NCBI RefSeq assembly: GCF_010015445.1 | Contig: NC_053134.1 | Location: forward strand, 10,328,265 to 10,392,264 | Direction: 5' to 3' | Source: Perca fluviatilis | Lineage: Eukaryota; Chordata; Actinopteri; Perciformes; Percidae | DNA length: 64,000 nt | Shown here: positions 28,042 through 41,400 of the stretch, piece by piece | How the letters are laid out: every line of letters begins with the position of its first letter | Position numbering within the stretch: the stretch's first letter is position 1 | The notes under the pieces: model-generated | Database searches by the model: none | What the model was told of the DNA's origin: nothing | Seen by the model: only the letters and a program-made list of their open reading frames with translations | Made by a program: the position numbers and the translations under genes

Positions 28042-30207
28042 TTGTATTTTGTTAATGGAGCATATGAAGATCTGCTGTCACCTGACTTTTTCAGTTATTT
28101 GGGTGATGAAGTGCAGTCAGTTACTTGGTGTATCTGTGATTTCTGGTGCTACTTTATTTAACTTTCTACAATAACTTTCAGCAAACCCTAATGCTATTTA
28201 TGTGTAGGAGGCGAGACTTGATAGCTAGAAGTCATTTTACAGTCAAAGAAAGTTGTAAATGGAGACGGACTAATGCTGTTGTGTTAGTATTTGCTGTTGT
28301 GTGCACATAAAAACTTAGCAAGGAGGATGTTGTTACATGCTGCCAACATAATGCAAAGATAAAAACTGTGTTTCATCACATCACAGTTTTGGTCTATTGA
28401 GTAACAGAAGACCAATGAAAATGACATACCGGTAGCTATCTATATTTACGTAATTATTGTGAAACACAGTATGCATTTATTAATTAATCTTGTCCTGGCA
28501 GTAAAAACATTTGAATGCGAAAAAGAAAGAGAATAATATTTATCAGGACACATACACAAATATTCAGATCTTACAGAATCCCTCTGGTTATGCTTAAAAG
28601 TCAGCTTTTATTCGTGTGCATCACTAAAAGAAAGGAGAAATTAAGCTTTATAAACACCTCAGTTGTATTTAGTCCTTTAATTGCACTGGACGTCTTGTCT
28701 TTCTTGTTCTCTCTTTGTATCATACATCTCAGTTTAAGCATTGTATATCAACAACTTGGAAATTACTATTATCTACCCTGTTTTCATCTCTCCTTCTGTA
28801 CAATACAAACCTGTGACAATGCTAAGCTACAGGGCTCACATTAGCAAGCCTCTGCTGTCTGTCAAACTATTGCACGCAGACAAAGCAACACACAAAGTCT
28901 CCAGCATGACTGGGCCTTCACATTCTTAAGGGTACAATCAGTGTTTATTTTTGCCTTAACCACTGACTTTTACAAGTTTAAATTACGGTACCTGTGCATT
29001 TTATGATGCTGTGTGATGCATCGTTGTACCGTAGTCTTGCAGTTATGCGTTGCCGGTGTGAGGGTACACACAGGTTGCAGGCAAAAATCTGAATGTAAGA
29101 TTTATAGTGTTAGTATGTTTACGATGCCTAAGCTCCATATTTTCCCACTGTCTTGTCTTGTCTGCTGTAGAGAGCAGGGCCTGCATACATTAGTCAGGTT
29201 GATATACTGAGGTCCACACATGCTCACACCCATCATCGAGACTTACGGCAGCAAGCCATTGGCTGCACATTACCCCATTCTCAAAGATATGACTCTGCCT
29301 GGGCACACATTACTCGTGTCAGAGGTTGAGTGTATGTGTTTCTGAGTGTGCAGCTTAGTTTTATCGGGTGACTCTAGAGGGGCACACTGTTTGTCTTAAT
29401 ATTGTCTCTTTTCTTACATGAATGAGAGAAACCCAATATTTGTGCTCACCTTTGTACATGAGGTAACAAATAGTGACAAGAGACTGTGGAAAAGGACACA
29501 GGAGGGAGCTGTAATGAGTGTGAAAGGTCCTGAGAGCATAGATGGTGGGAAGTGTGTAGGTGGGCCATTTCTATGCTGCAGCCAATAGAGGATTATTCGA
29601 GGTTAGTGGATGTTATTAGTTGGTGGTAAACCAGTTCCCGACCACTGTTTACTGCCTAATTGGTCCCAGTAGTTCCATTTTGTGTGTGCGTGTGTGTGTG
29701 CGCGTGTGTGTGTGTGTGGAGACTGACTGGAGAAGATGATTGTAATATACTGTGTGTGCATGTTTTTGTTTGTATGTGTGAGAGACAGTGAGGCAGTGAT
29801 AGATGGTGAAAGATTGCTTGTTTAATTGAGTCTTGCACTCTGCTTGCATGGCCAAATGCATATTTTGAGGACTGAGGTGTTTTTTGTTGTGATCTCTCTT
29901 TCTCCAACTGAGACAGACTCATGAACTGACGCTTTACTAGGGGGGGTTCAGCGACAACGCTAAATATAAAAATACAATGCATGGTTCTGCTGAACTGCTA
30001 GCAAAGCATTGACAAGTTTGTGAAAGGACTGCCAGGTAAATGTAAAGCAGACGATGAAGCTACACCAAACGCCACAACTACCAAAACAAAGGCAAGAAAA
30101 TACGTAGTGGTGACCAAAATTCCATCTAAGGAGCCGACTGACAATCTCCCAGTCAAATCACATTGGTCCTCATTGACTATCTCTTCGCGGAAAAAGCGGA
30201 TTGTTTC

Positions 30208-30254
<47 letters not shown>

Positions 30255-33200
30255 CCCCCTCCCTCCCTCCCTCCCTCCAAGGAGAAAAAGCTGATCACAA
30301 TTCAAATGAAAGTGACTTTAATGGCATCGGAAACAGACGTATAAAGTGTACACAGAGCTGTGTAACATAGCAAATAAATATATTAATGAAAATAGAAGTT
30401 AAACAAATATACATAACTAATATATATGGACTAGACAGCGTTGTAACATGAACACTGTGGCTACCAGTGCCAGTTATTTAGCAGTCAATAGGTGACTGCA
30501 AGCCACTATGCCCCACCTGCCCCTAATGACCAGTCGCCACTGCGCTTGCATATCACGCAAGAAATAGAGGAGACGCCGAAAGCTATTGCTGCAGCGCGTG
30601 GGCTGACGCGGATGCTGCGTGCCCGGTATGAACGGACATATTGGATAACATGGGCGCCAAAATAAAAATAGCTGTGCTACGCAGCTATTAGGCACCCGGT
30701 GTCTTCCAGCTGTAATGCTAAAAAAAATAACAAAAAATAAATAGAGACAAAATCTTTAAAGTAATTAAACAACCAAGTTTCAATTTGATTTAAAATTAAT
30801 TTGCAGTGGCTCATTATGGGCCCCTTAAACCCCTAGACCACCAGAGTGCCCTAAAATGCAATTTTAGGAGATTTCAGTGACTCAACCTGCTGTGCTGTGC
30901 CATGATGTCCAAAACAGCTCGGGTCCCATGCTCAGTCTTTTTGGCCCCAGGATTTGAACCAGCGGCACCTAGAATGACATGCATCCAGACAGAGTATGTT
31001 GACTGACTAATGACACATTTTACCCACAATATAAAGATTATTTTACTTGTAGTGGCAGTGTGAGGGATGTAGAGCGTGCGTGTGTGTGTGGGAACCAGCA
31101 CACAACCTCTGTATGGGGCCTCTGAACTAGTCAATTTAAGGGTTATTCTGTGTGTATGTGTGTGTGGGTGACTGATTAGGTCAAGTATGTCCCCCTGTGC
31201 AGCAGATATATTCCAAGAATGTTTTCTTTTCCATAAACAGAAGTGCGGAGGGTTATTCTTTTCCTTTCTCTCCCTCTTGTCTTCTATCTCCCCCTTTTGT
31301 TCTCCCAAAGGAGGAGAAAGGAGATCAGCAGCATAAAACCAAGGGAGATAATAAGAGATATTAGAAGGATGTTGCATGATGCACCGTCTGTGCTTCAGAT
31401 GTAGCATGCGCATGTGTGGACACGTGCATGCATGAAATACTTCCTGTAGGCTTTTCTCCAGGTGCAGCAAGGCCTTCTGGGAGCCCAGAGGCTGTGTGAA
31501 CTAAGACAAAGGTGAAAGGTAATGAGGTTGGTCGCCTGCTGTGTTTCCACAAATGTCTTTGTGTTTGTGCCTGTGTGTATTCATCTTACAGTCTTGGCAA
31601 TTCCATGGCCTATCATGCACACTTGTTGCTACCACACATGAAAATGAAACCATATGTTTCCCGACAGTCAACATGTGAACATGGCCTCTGTGAGAACACA
31701 TGCTGCTAGCAGAAACCGCCCTGGGAAAGTCCTTCCTCAAACATTGCCTGCCGCCATGCCCGCTGCTACCAAAACACAGTCACACTGAGCCACGGGATGT
31801 TTTCATCAAACTATAGTTTTCCCATCCTTTTGCCTGAAAGAAACACCTTAACGTCTTAAATTTAAAAAGTTATGAGGAAAAAATACAATACATTACTACA
31901 ATTAAAATCAAACAAGATATGTAAGAAAATACAAACTTTGATCATTGCTATGTTGTAGCTATTGTAAAAATAAAATAAAATGTTATGTATTTTTTAGTGT
32001 ATACTGACTTTTTATTTACAGTGTAGTATATTCTGTATAGGCTACGTATAAATAGAGAGATGGATGCATATTAATAAGAGAAGACAAGAGTGAGAAAGGA
32101 GAGAAACTGTTTCACCTTGGTGTCGCTCATGTTTTCCATTTTCTATTTATTTACCCAGCTCTCCCCAGGCAGCGCACTGAGCTGCTGGGATTATGAGACG
32201 CCGCAACGTAGACGAAGCTCATCCTGCGTATCAGTCCATCAGCATTAACATGGTGTATGTTCAAACAAATACCTCTGCGCTTCAGTCGCTCTCGTTACAT
32301 TTCAGCCCCGGTCTGTCTGATAAGGCTCGCTTATTTGCATGGATGTAGCGGTTTCTTTGGTCCCATGCAGATGAGAATAAGTGTGTGTGTTCCTTACATA
32401 TCTTGTGATATTGTGTGTCCCCTTCAGTTAAGAAGGGTAATGCAAGGGACGCTGCATGGATAGTAAAGATGTATCATAAAAAAAATAACAAATTGCTCCT
32501 CACACAATAATAAAACCACGCAGCTGTCTTGGTAAAAAGGACAAGCAGGTACTTTTCATTACACATTCTTTAAATATTTATGACCATTAACAGTGTATCA
32601 GTACCATATACGTATACTGACGAAAGAAAAGCACTGACGTCCATTTGTATGGGCATGTCAATAATGTGCTGCCATGCCTGTTGATGTGTCATTAGTAGAT
32701 GGCTGTTGCTCAGGGCTCAATCAGCAACAATCCAGAGTGCTAGATGATATCGGAAAGCTGTCAGAGCGAGTGTAATGGAAATATATAGCTCGCTCTGAGA
32801 ACATGGAGGGATTTTCTCTACTTCTCCCACTCTCTCTCTCCTCCTCTTCTTCTCTATCGCCCTCGTTCTATCACCCTGTGTCTCTGTTCATATCTTTGTC
32901 ACTTTCCTTTCTGTCTGGGAATTGCGTTTTCCCTATCTAAAGCTGTGTGTGTGAGGCACAGCGGATTGGACAGACAAAGCTTTATTGTCCGTTTAAGGCT
33001 GCAGAGACAGAACGGGTCACGCCAACTATTGTGTGCGTGCGTCCTCCGATACTTCTGCCATGTTTGAAATTTCTCTACCCACCCCATAGCATAAAAAAAG
33101 TTTGCACTTTTCTGTGTCCGTCCATCCGTCCGTCCTCTGATACTTCTGCCATGTTGGAGATTTCTCTACCCACCCCATAACACAAAAAAAGTTTGCACCC

Positions 33201-35326
33201 TCATAACTTTCATCTCTTGTTAGTGCCAGAAAGCCATATTACATGCGTTGTGGAGCTCAGGTTCAGAGTTCAATTTAGTTGAGCTTTGGCTGAAAACGCA
33301 CTAAAATAATGGCCTTTCTCTGTGCAAAGTTGAAGCCCAGAGAGTGGCAAGAAATATGCAACCAGTAAGACGAGAGCTGCAAATAGACATGGCTTGATTT
33401 TTATGGAGTCGCAAGCTAAAAAGGTTCTGAAGCTTTGCCCTAATACAGTAACACTAGAACACAACTAGTCCAAGTTGTTAATGATTTGGATGCTGTTAAT
33501 GGTTCATTTTGATCAGTCAAAAACATAAATAGTTTTATTATAATTACCAAACACAAACTGTGTATTCTTTATACTTCGAACTCTTCAATAACAGCGGCCA
33601 TGCAAAATGCTTACTTGTGATTGGATGGCGTCTGTTAAAATTGTATGGCAGTTTGGGTCAAAGGTTTAACCACTGTCTTAAATCGGTGTGCCACATACAT
33701 ATGTTATCTGTTGGTAACCATAGCAACCATATTTCACCCTGCTTCACATTATCTTACTAATGCCTCTCTTTTTTTCTTCAGTGTGAGGGTTGTATAGGCT
33801 ACAGGTGTAATAACACACTCTAAGGGTATCTTCAAAAATAAGCGACTCTGTGGCAGAAAATGCCACTGCTTCGTGTCATGCTGTTCATCATTTCCACCTT
33901 GTTTTATATATATCGGGATGTTTTGTTGTGTAACATTGCTTACAAATCAACCGGTTATTGTACATGCTAAAAAATGAATTATCTATTTGGTCTAGAACTA
34001 CTTTTTCCTCACTGAATACTGCCAGTGGCAAACAATGACTGAATGCACTGCATTTGTTGTTTTGGGACTTGGCAAGAGTATATTGCATTTTGATGAAGAC
34101 AATATATACAATAGATTAGATAAGATGGCACTTAAATGTTCCCTTGGTGAAATTTAGTCTTTTCAGCGGAAAATGGTAATACAGTAGAATATCCGCGCAG
34201 GAACAGAGCAAATGGTTTATTAAACATACTGCAACCAACAATTACACCAGTAAACTGCGATGAATATGAATTACAGTGTGCACGAGTGTGATTATTGTGC
34301 TTACTGTACAGTGGACCTGCCTGCAATCAGACCCGCACTGGAAGCTTCCACTCTGCCATCAGTGGAGGGGTGTCCGATCCCGGGGGGGGGGAAAAAATGG
34401 ATCGGATTGGTTGAGGAGGAGGGAAAGCTCCAAAGCATGTTTCTACTGCTAGTGTATGTGTGTCTTCATATAGGGGCTCTTTCCCTCTGATATTCACACA
34501 TACAGTATCTCAAATCTCTCTCACTCACTACGCAGAGGGATACATGAAAGTAGGAGAGGAGCGAGAGGGAGGGCTGAGGCTCTGGGGACAAAGAGAGTAA
34601 GGAAAGGCACGGGATGAGATCTGAGCAGCAGAATGGTGGTCATGGTGTGCTATCATGATAGTTTGAGAAGCAGCAAATGTAGGGGAATTTGATAAAGAAA
34701 TGGAAGGAGAATTGGGGGGGGGCAGAAAATTGTCTATTTTAAAGCATGAAACTGAATATTGTCTACATGAAAAGTCAAGCTAGTTTAAAAAAAACAAAAA
34801 AACTTGATAATCCAACTTTCATTTCACATCATTCATTCAGTTTATTATTCATGTTAACCCATTTCTTATCGGGAACTGGGCTTATTTTGTTTAGTTGCGA
34901 GCAAGAAATGTGTCCCATTAACTTCTTTTTCAGTTGACATGGTAGCGGTTGTTAGTAGTAACTAAAGGTTTTTCATGAAAATCGAAGATATAGCTTGACC
35001 TATCTTGTACATGTCAATGTCATTCATGCATGTTTCCATTTTTTTGTTATTTTACAAGATGACTAGCTCAGTGGTTCCCAAGCTTTTTCATTTCAAGGAC
35101 CTCTAAACTGACACAAATTAGGACACGGATCATCTGATAACATATCTGCTTATAGATGTTTTATCACAGAAAGTTTATGAAAACTATGACAAAAATAGTC
35201 ATACTTCAGACCCATCTTCTAACATCCCTGATAACTTGACCGTACCCCTGCCACATATTCCAAAATGTAACAATTCTGTTCCAAACACTTGGATCACATT
35301 GTAAAGTACTACAGTACTACTTCTAC

Positions 35327-35412
<86 letters not shown>

Positions 35413-38400
35413 ATCTTGCTTTCAAAACTCAAACTTTTCCACACTTCCAATAGTTGATTTCTTTTTTCATATCACTTTAATAGGGTGTGTCGCCAGATCA
35501 AAGTGAATGTGACATTATACTTAAAGTGATGGTTCGGAGTAATTTTACCCTAGGGTCCTTTGCACCATGACCTCGAGCCAAACACCCCCCCCAGAAGCTT
35601 TTTTCACCTGGGTCTAACATTGGACGAGTTAGCGTAGCGTAACCGTTCGGCTGAATAGCTTAGCGCAGAGGCTAATGGATGGCAGTGTCTGTTAACATTA
35701 CCCTATAATGAGAAATGATACCAAAGGTCTACACTAGTATATATAGGTTATGCACGCAAAGCGATGGATTGTAAAAGTTTGTATACCAGAAGGTTATGTA
35801 AATAACACTTGCCTGCTGGCTTCTGCTCTCTGCTGTTGTTGTTGCTGCTGTAAGACGGTGCTTAGGGGCATATACAAATTACAACACGAAAGAGATGCAA
35901 CAAAAATATTTTTAATTTAACTTATTTTTTAAAGTAAGTGCTGTAATATAACTAGCAGGAGACAAGTAATAATTGAGGTAAGTTTGGAGACATTACCTTA
36001 TTTAATCATTAAATTAATAAATATTTTTGTTGCATCTCTTTTCGGTGTTGTAATTTGTAGATGTCCCTAAGCACTCTTACTGCCCGGTAGTAACAGCAGC
36101 AGCAGAGAGCAGAAGCCAGCAGGCAAGTGTTATTTACATAAACTTCTGGTGTACTTACAAATTTTACAATCCATCGTTTTATGAGTGCATAACCTATTTG
36201 TACTACTGTAGACGTTTGGTATCATTTCGGGCATTATTAGTGGGGTAATGTTAAGAGACACTTCGGATCCATTAGCCCCTGCGCTAAGCTATTCAGCTGA
36301 TAACGCTACGCTACGCTAACGCTCCCAATGTTCGACCCAGGTGAAAAAAGCTTCTGGGGGGGTGTTTGGCTCGAGATCATGGTGCAAAGGACCCTAGGGT
36401 GAAATTACTCCGAATCATCACTTTAAGGGGCATGGAGTACAACGCAATGTCACAGATTTAATCACGGAGAACAAATTACTTGACTTTTCTGAAAAAGGCA
36501 AATAACTGCTGTAGTGTTGCATTAACACTTTAAACTGGGACCAGACTCCATTGATAGTGTAATTAAGTTACTTTACATACTGTATAATTTACTCTGAATC
36601 TGCTTTAGGCAAGTAAAACTAGTATAGATTGATGTATGTATATAATTGACGTTAGATTTTGTAGAACTCTATTTCTAAGTAATTTCCTTTCCGTCTTCTC
36701 TCCTACTGTCTCCCCTTGCTTTTCTTTGTTCTCTCCCTCCTTTTTCCCCTCTCAATGTTACATCACCAAGTGTAACATTTCAGCCGCTTACTGAAAATGT
36801 AGGTTTTGCTCTTGGACAAACACCAGCAACAACACAGCTAAACGCGCATGCCCTTTTGTAACTTTCCTTTCTCCCCTTTGATAATATCCACACAACTGCC
36901 TAAGCATGTTTCCATCATGTGTACAGTATGTATATCTACGGCTGCAGGATTATATATTTTCAAGTATACAAGAACACAGATTTAATCCCTGTAGGGCCCA
37001 CTTGTTCTTTCTATCCTTTTCTCTTTCTTCTTCTCTGGTATGGCTACCCATCATGTCTCTCTCTCTTTCATGGGTTTCCCTCTGCCAAGGACCCCAGGGA
37101 CTACCAACAATGTTTCTGTCTTGACAGGGTGACGGGGGCCCCTTGAGAACCAGAAAATAGCCGTAGTTGCTCTAAACACGAGAGCCTCTCAAAAGTTCAG
37201 AATGGCCTTTCAAACACAAGAACTTCTCTCTGAGACATTTCGGGCCAAAGTGCCTGCATATATCATTATAGATTTCTGGGTGACTTTGATTAATGTGATT
37301 AAAGTTAGGCTAAATCGCGTCACAGTGTTTTCACATGATTGTAAATTAGAGGTAACGCTTTCCTTTAAGTCCCCCTATTAAGCATTTTTAAGCAATATAC
37401 AAAATTGTTAAAATGTATGTATAAGTGTTAACAACTGTAACTCTTCCTGTGGGCCTTGCATGTCCTTATATCAGTGTAAATGTAAACCGAATTCAAACAA
37501 TTTAGTAGGCAGTTTGGACAGTTACTTAAAGAGATCATTAAAAAAGCATGGTGTACACCTTTTGAAATATGAATTGATGATTGAAATGTAGTACACACTC
37601 TAAGTTTAACGACTTTCTTCAGGCTCAGTCGGTAAGTGTAGAGAAAAGTGTTGGACCAAAAAGGCACAGAGGGTTTGAGGAAAAACACTTTTGCTTTTGG
37701 CCATCTCCTCTATTTCACAGACAGGAAACTATAGATTTCCCCTGACAGCTATCACAAACCTGACACGCTTTTTGGAATTTGTACATGCAGACTGATGTAC
37801 TGACCAAGACATGTGGGACGGAAACTTCAGGACAGAATGCAGCTTTCCATCTTGAATTTCACCTTGTATCCATGTTCCGATAAATAAAACTAACTGCTTT
37901 TTCCTCATCCCTCTCTTCTTCCCTTGTATCTCAATCCTCTCACCTACATTTGCCCTACATCTAACTCACCACCTTCTTATTTTTCATTCTATTAATGGCC
38001 ACCAACTCATACTCCTCTTTTTTTTAATCCTTTATTCCTTAAACCTTATTCCATTACCTTTTTCCCATCCTTTATCACTTACCCCTCTAATTTTCTCATT
38101 GCTTTTTTCACCTACCTTTCTTCTTTACTCTTGACCTTCTCTGCCGCCTCACTGCATCCCTCCATCCTTCTTCTGTCATGTTTTTCCCTCTCTTGCACTC
38201 CTTACTTCATCGCCCCCTTGCCCACTCTTTATCATTCCATAATTCCTACATACACGTCCCGCCCCTTCTCTCATCTTTTTTCCCCATTCACTCTTCCACA
38301 GAACCATGAGAAGGAAACGGCGCTTCACTGTGCCGCCCAGTATGGACACTCTGAGGTGGTTTCAGTGCTGCTTCAGGAGCTGACCGACCCCACCATGAGA

Positions 38401-41400
38401 AACAGCCAACAGGAGACTCCTCTGGACCTGGCAGCGCTGTATGGACGGCTGCAGGTCAGTGAGAATGACATATAAGGTTTTATGGAGAAAATAATTTAAT
38501 AACCGAAGGTGTATAATTTACACTGTTTTGAGTTGGAATTTTTCAGCTTTTGAAAGGGTTTATTTTAATGGTGTTAATATAGTTAAATATGCAGGACTTG
38601 GTCTATAGTAGTCAAGCTGGACATCCATGTACCTGAAAGAATTGTTTGCAGATGGCTGTCATGAGACCAGATACATGCTGTTTTGATCTTTAATGTTATT
38701 ATACCAGGTACAATGACATTTTGTATGGCTTCTCCTGATGTAGACAAAACACGCAAGTAACAAAGTACAACTTTTAAAATATTAATAAAAGGCAGAGATA
38801 AAAAATTATTAAGTTAAAGTTATTAAGGTAGTTTCCTAGTGCACATTTGTCTCTATTCAACCTGAATGTAAGGTACAGAAACGGGGAGATAAAGTAATAT
38901 TTAACCATTTAGAGGATGGAGAGAACGTTCAAGAATGATTCAAGCCTTTGAAATTATTGAGAATGTCATACAGGCGTCCTCTACTGGACGCTACAAGGTC
39001 AGCGTACCCCTAATAACATTCAATTTGCAATGAAAATGTAATTTTCACTCCTACAAAATTCATTAAAAAAAGACAGTTAAGGTGGCACAATGGGGACAAA
39101 ACTGGTAAGCGGTACTTGTTACTTCGATTCATCAAGACTAACTGGCAGCGTTTACAGGGAGGAAAGCTGGTGAGGGATCATGCTTTTTGTTGTTGCAACA
39201 GCTACTTATTCTGGTGAGAGAGTTGGATCTTTGGGAGGCATTTGTGAACCTCTGCATGCATTATGTATCCTGGCAGGTGAAAGGAAGCAGCTGGTGACTC
39301 AATCTGTACCTTCCCCAAGACAACAGTGGGTGTTAACAGACCACCATGCATGAGAATCAGCTGTTCCAAACTGGGAGTCGTCGTTGATATTTAAATATGG
39401 TGGATATATGATAAAAAGCTAACCTCCTCAAATACTTACTGTGCTAGACAGGTGCACATTTTTAGAACTGCGACTTTGCTCTTTTGTCAAAAATGTGACA
39501 AATGGTACACACACATAAGCGCACCTTCCACAGTGAGAGGCGTATGCCACAAGTGCATGCTGATGTTCACATGCAATCACACATTCTCTCTGCTAAGGTA
39601 CTGAGTAATTGCAGTCAAGCCATACAGGTTTGTCTAAGTGTGAATGAATAATTTATAAAGGCAGCGGTATTTCTCTCTCACTCTCCCTCTCTGCATATTA
39701 ATGAAGGGAAATCCCTACGGGGAAGCTACTGCTGCATGGAGATGTAACTAACACAGGGCAAAAGTTTAGTGTATACACACATAGAGTACACACACAAAGA
39801 CGCACATTAAAGGAGGTAGCTTTCGAGAGAACTGTGTGAAGACTATCCATGATCAAACAAAAAGGTTGCTCCACTACCACATCTTACCACTTCCTACTAC
39901 GCTCAAGTGTGATTGACAGGCCTTTTAATTCAAGGACTTACAATACAAAACAAATAATTAAATAGACCTACAGCATATTTCCATTCATGATCGGTTGAAA
40001 GAAACACTAAATTCAGATTTTCCATTTTTAACTGGCCCTCCTTTGAGCCCTGTGCTAGGTTAGTTAGCTGCAGATGCCAAAGCTTGCAGCTTATGTTACT
40101 GAGTAGTGCAGTCTCCTATACCGGATCCTGACTACTCTGTGCATAGGAACATCACAGCAGGGCGTTGCGAGATGTAACGTGGCGCTGCAGAGCATGGGTG
40201 GATGCGGCGGACGCAGCAGGACGCAGCAGGATGCGGCCGGGAATTGCAGAGAATTGCAGAGCATAGCTCTGCGAAGAAGAAACATAAGGACTCCGGGGAG
40301 TAAACTCCCCAGAGCTAGATTAGTAACAAGCATTTCTGGGACAGGATGCATACAAAAGTAACAAGTAGAGATGAGAGAGCAGCTCAGTGTGTCATAGGAA
40401 GGAAGGAACTTCCCCAGCAGTCTAGAATTATAATAGCATAACTAAGAGAGGCAGGTTAAAGAGAGGTGCCTGGTCGGGCTAGAACTCTCCCCAACCGGAT
40501 CGGGCTGTACTGGCCTGCCTCCCTCTACTCTCGCTATATTATTAATTATATAATAAATAAAACTGATGACTACGAAGAGAAGCAGGTGGATGAATCTGAC
40601 AACTATGAAGAGAAGCAGAGAAGGCGAACGCTGCAACTCCTCACTCCTTAACTATAAGCTTTATCAAAGAGGAGAGTTTTAAGTTTACTCTTAAATGTGG
40701 TGATGGTGTCTGCCTCCCGAACCCAGACTGGGAGCTGGTTCCACAGAAGAGGAGCCTGGTAGCTGAAAGCTCTGGCTCCCATTCTACTTTTAGAGACTCT
40801 AGGAACCACAAGTAACTCTGCATTCTGGGAGTGCAGTGTCTAGTGGGACCGTAAGGTACTATGAGGTCTAGATATGATGAAGATATGTTGGTGCTTGACC
40901 ATTTAGAACTTTGTAGGTCAGGAGAAGGATTTTAAATTCAATCCTGGATTTTACAGGAAGCCAATGCAGATAAGCAAATACTTACAGGAGAAATATGATC
41001 TCTTTTCTTAGTTCTTGTCAGAACACGCGCTGCAGCATTCTGGATCAGCTGGAGAGTCTTAAGGGACTTATTTGAGCAACATGATAGTAAGGAATTACTA
41101 CGGTGGCCGGGAAGTGCAATGCAACATTACAAAGAATGAAACACTTTTACAAAGCTCGAGACAAATTTACATTTTGGAAAACAAATTTACATTTTGGAAA
41201 ACAAATTTACATTTTGGAAAACAAATTTACATTTTGGAAAACAAAATAACATTTTAGAAAACAAATTTACATTTTGGAAAACAAAATAACATTTTAGAAA
41301 ACAAATTTACATTTTGGAAAACAAAATAACATTTTGGAAAACAAATTTACGTTTTAGAAAACAAATTTACATTTTGGAAAACAAATTACTTTAAACTACA

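Larger units (their letters stand above)
25997..38301. other. Intron between exons b and c (12.3 kb)
   Basis: It contains paired direct repeats around two MITE-like inserts (26206-26868), TG, CT, TTA and CTA arrays, a 91-bp tandem duplication, and a large foldback element at 35521-36426. The stretch 27000-27960 is complex single-copy-looking sequence with AT-rich TAATTG-type sites but no exon. 28040-29680, 31000-33000, 33200-35320 and 36430-37900 show nothing gene-like. The last 400 bases before exon c are strongly pyrimidine-rich. Confidence 0.6.

Noticed and set aside
30020..30210. Lys-rich open frame possibly from a BED-finger/hAT protein
   Set aside because: The resemblance ([18 protein letters not shown]) is too short and low-complexity to support a call.
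30874..31470. 198-codon minus-strand open frame
   Set aside because: Composition is His/Thr-rich from CA-type repeats with no recognisable domain; likely chance.
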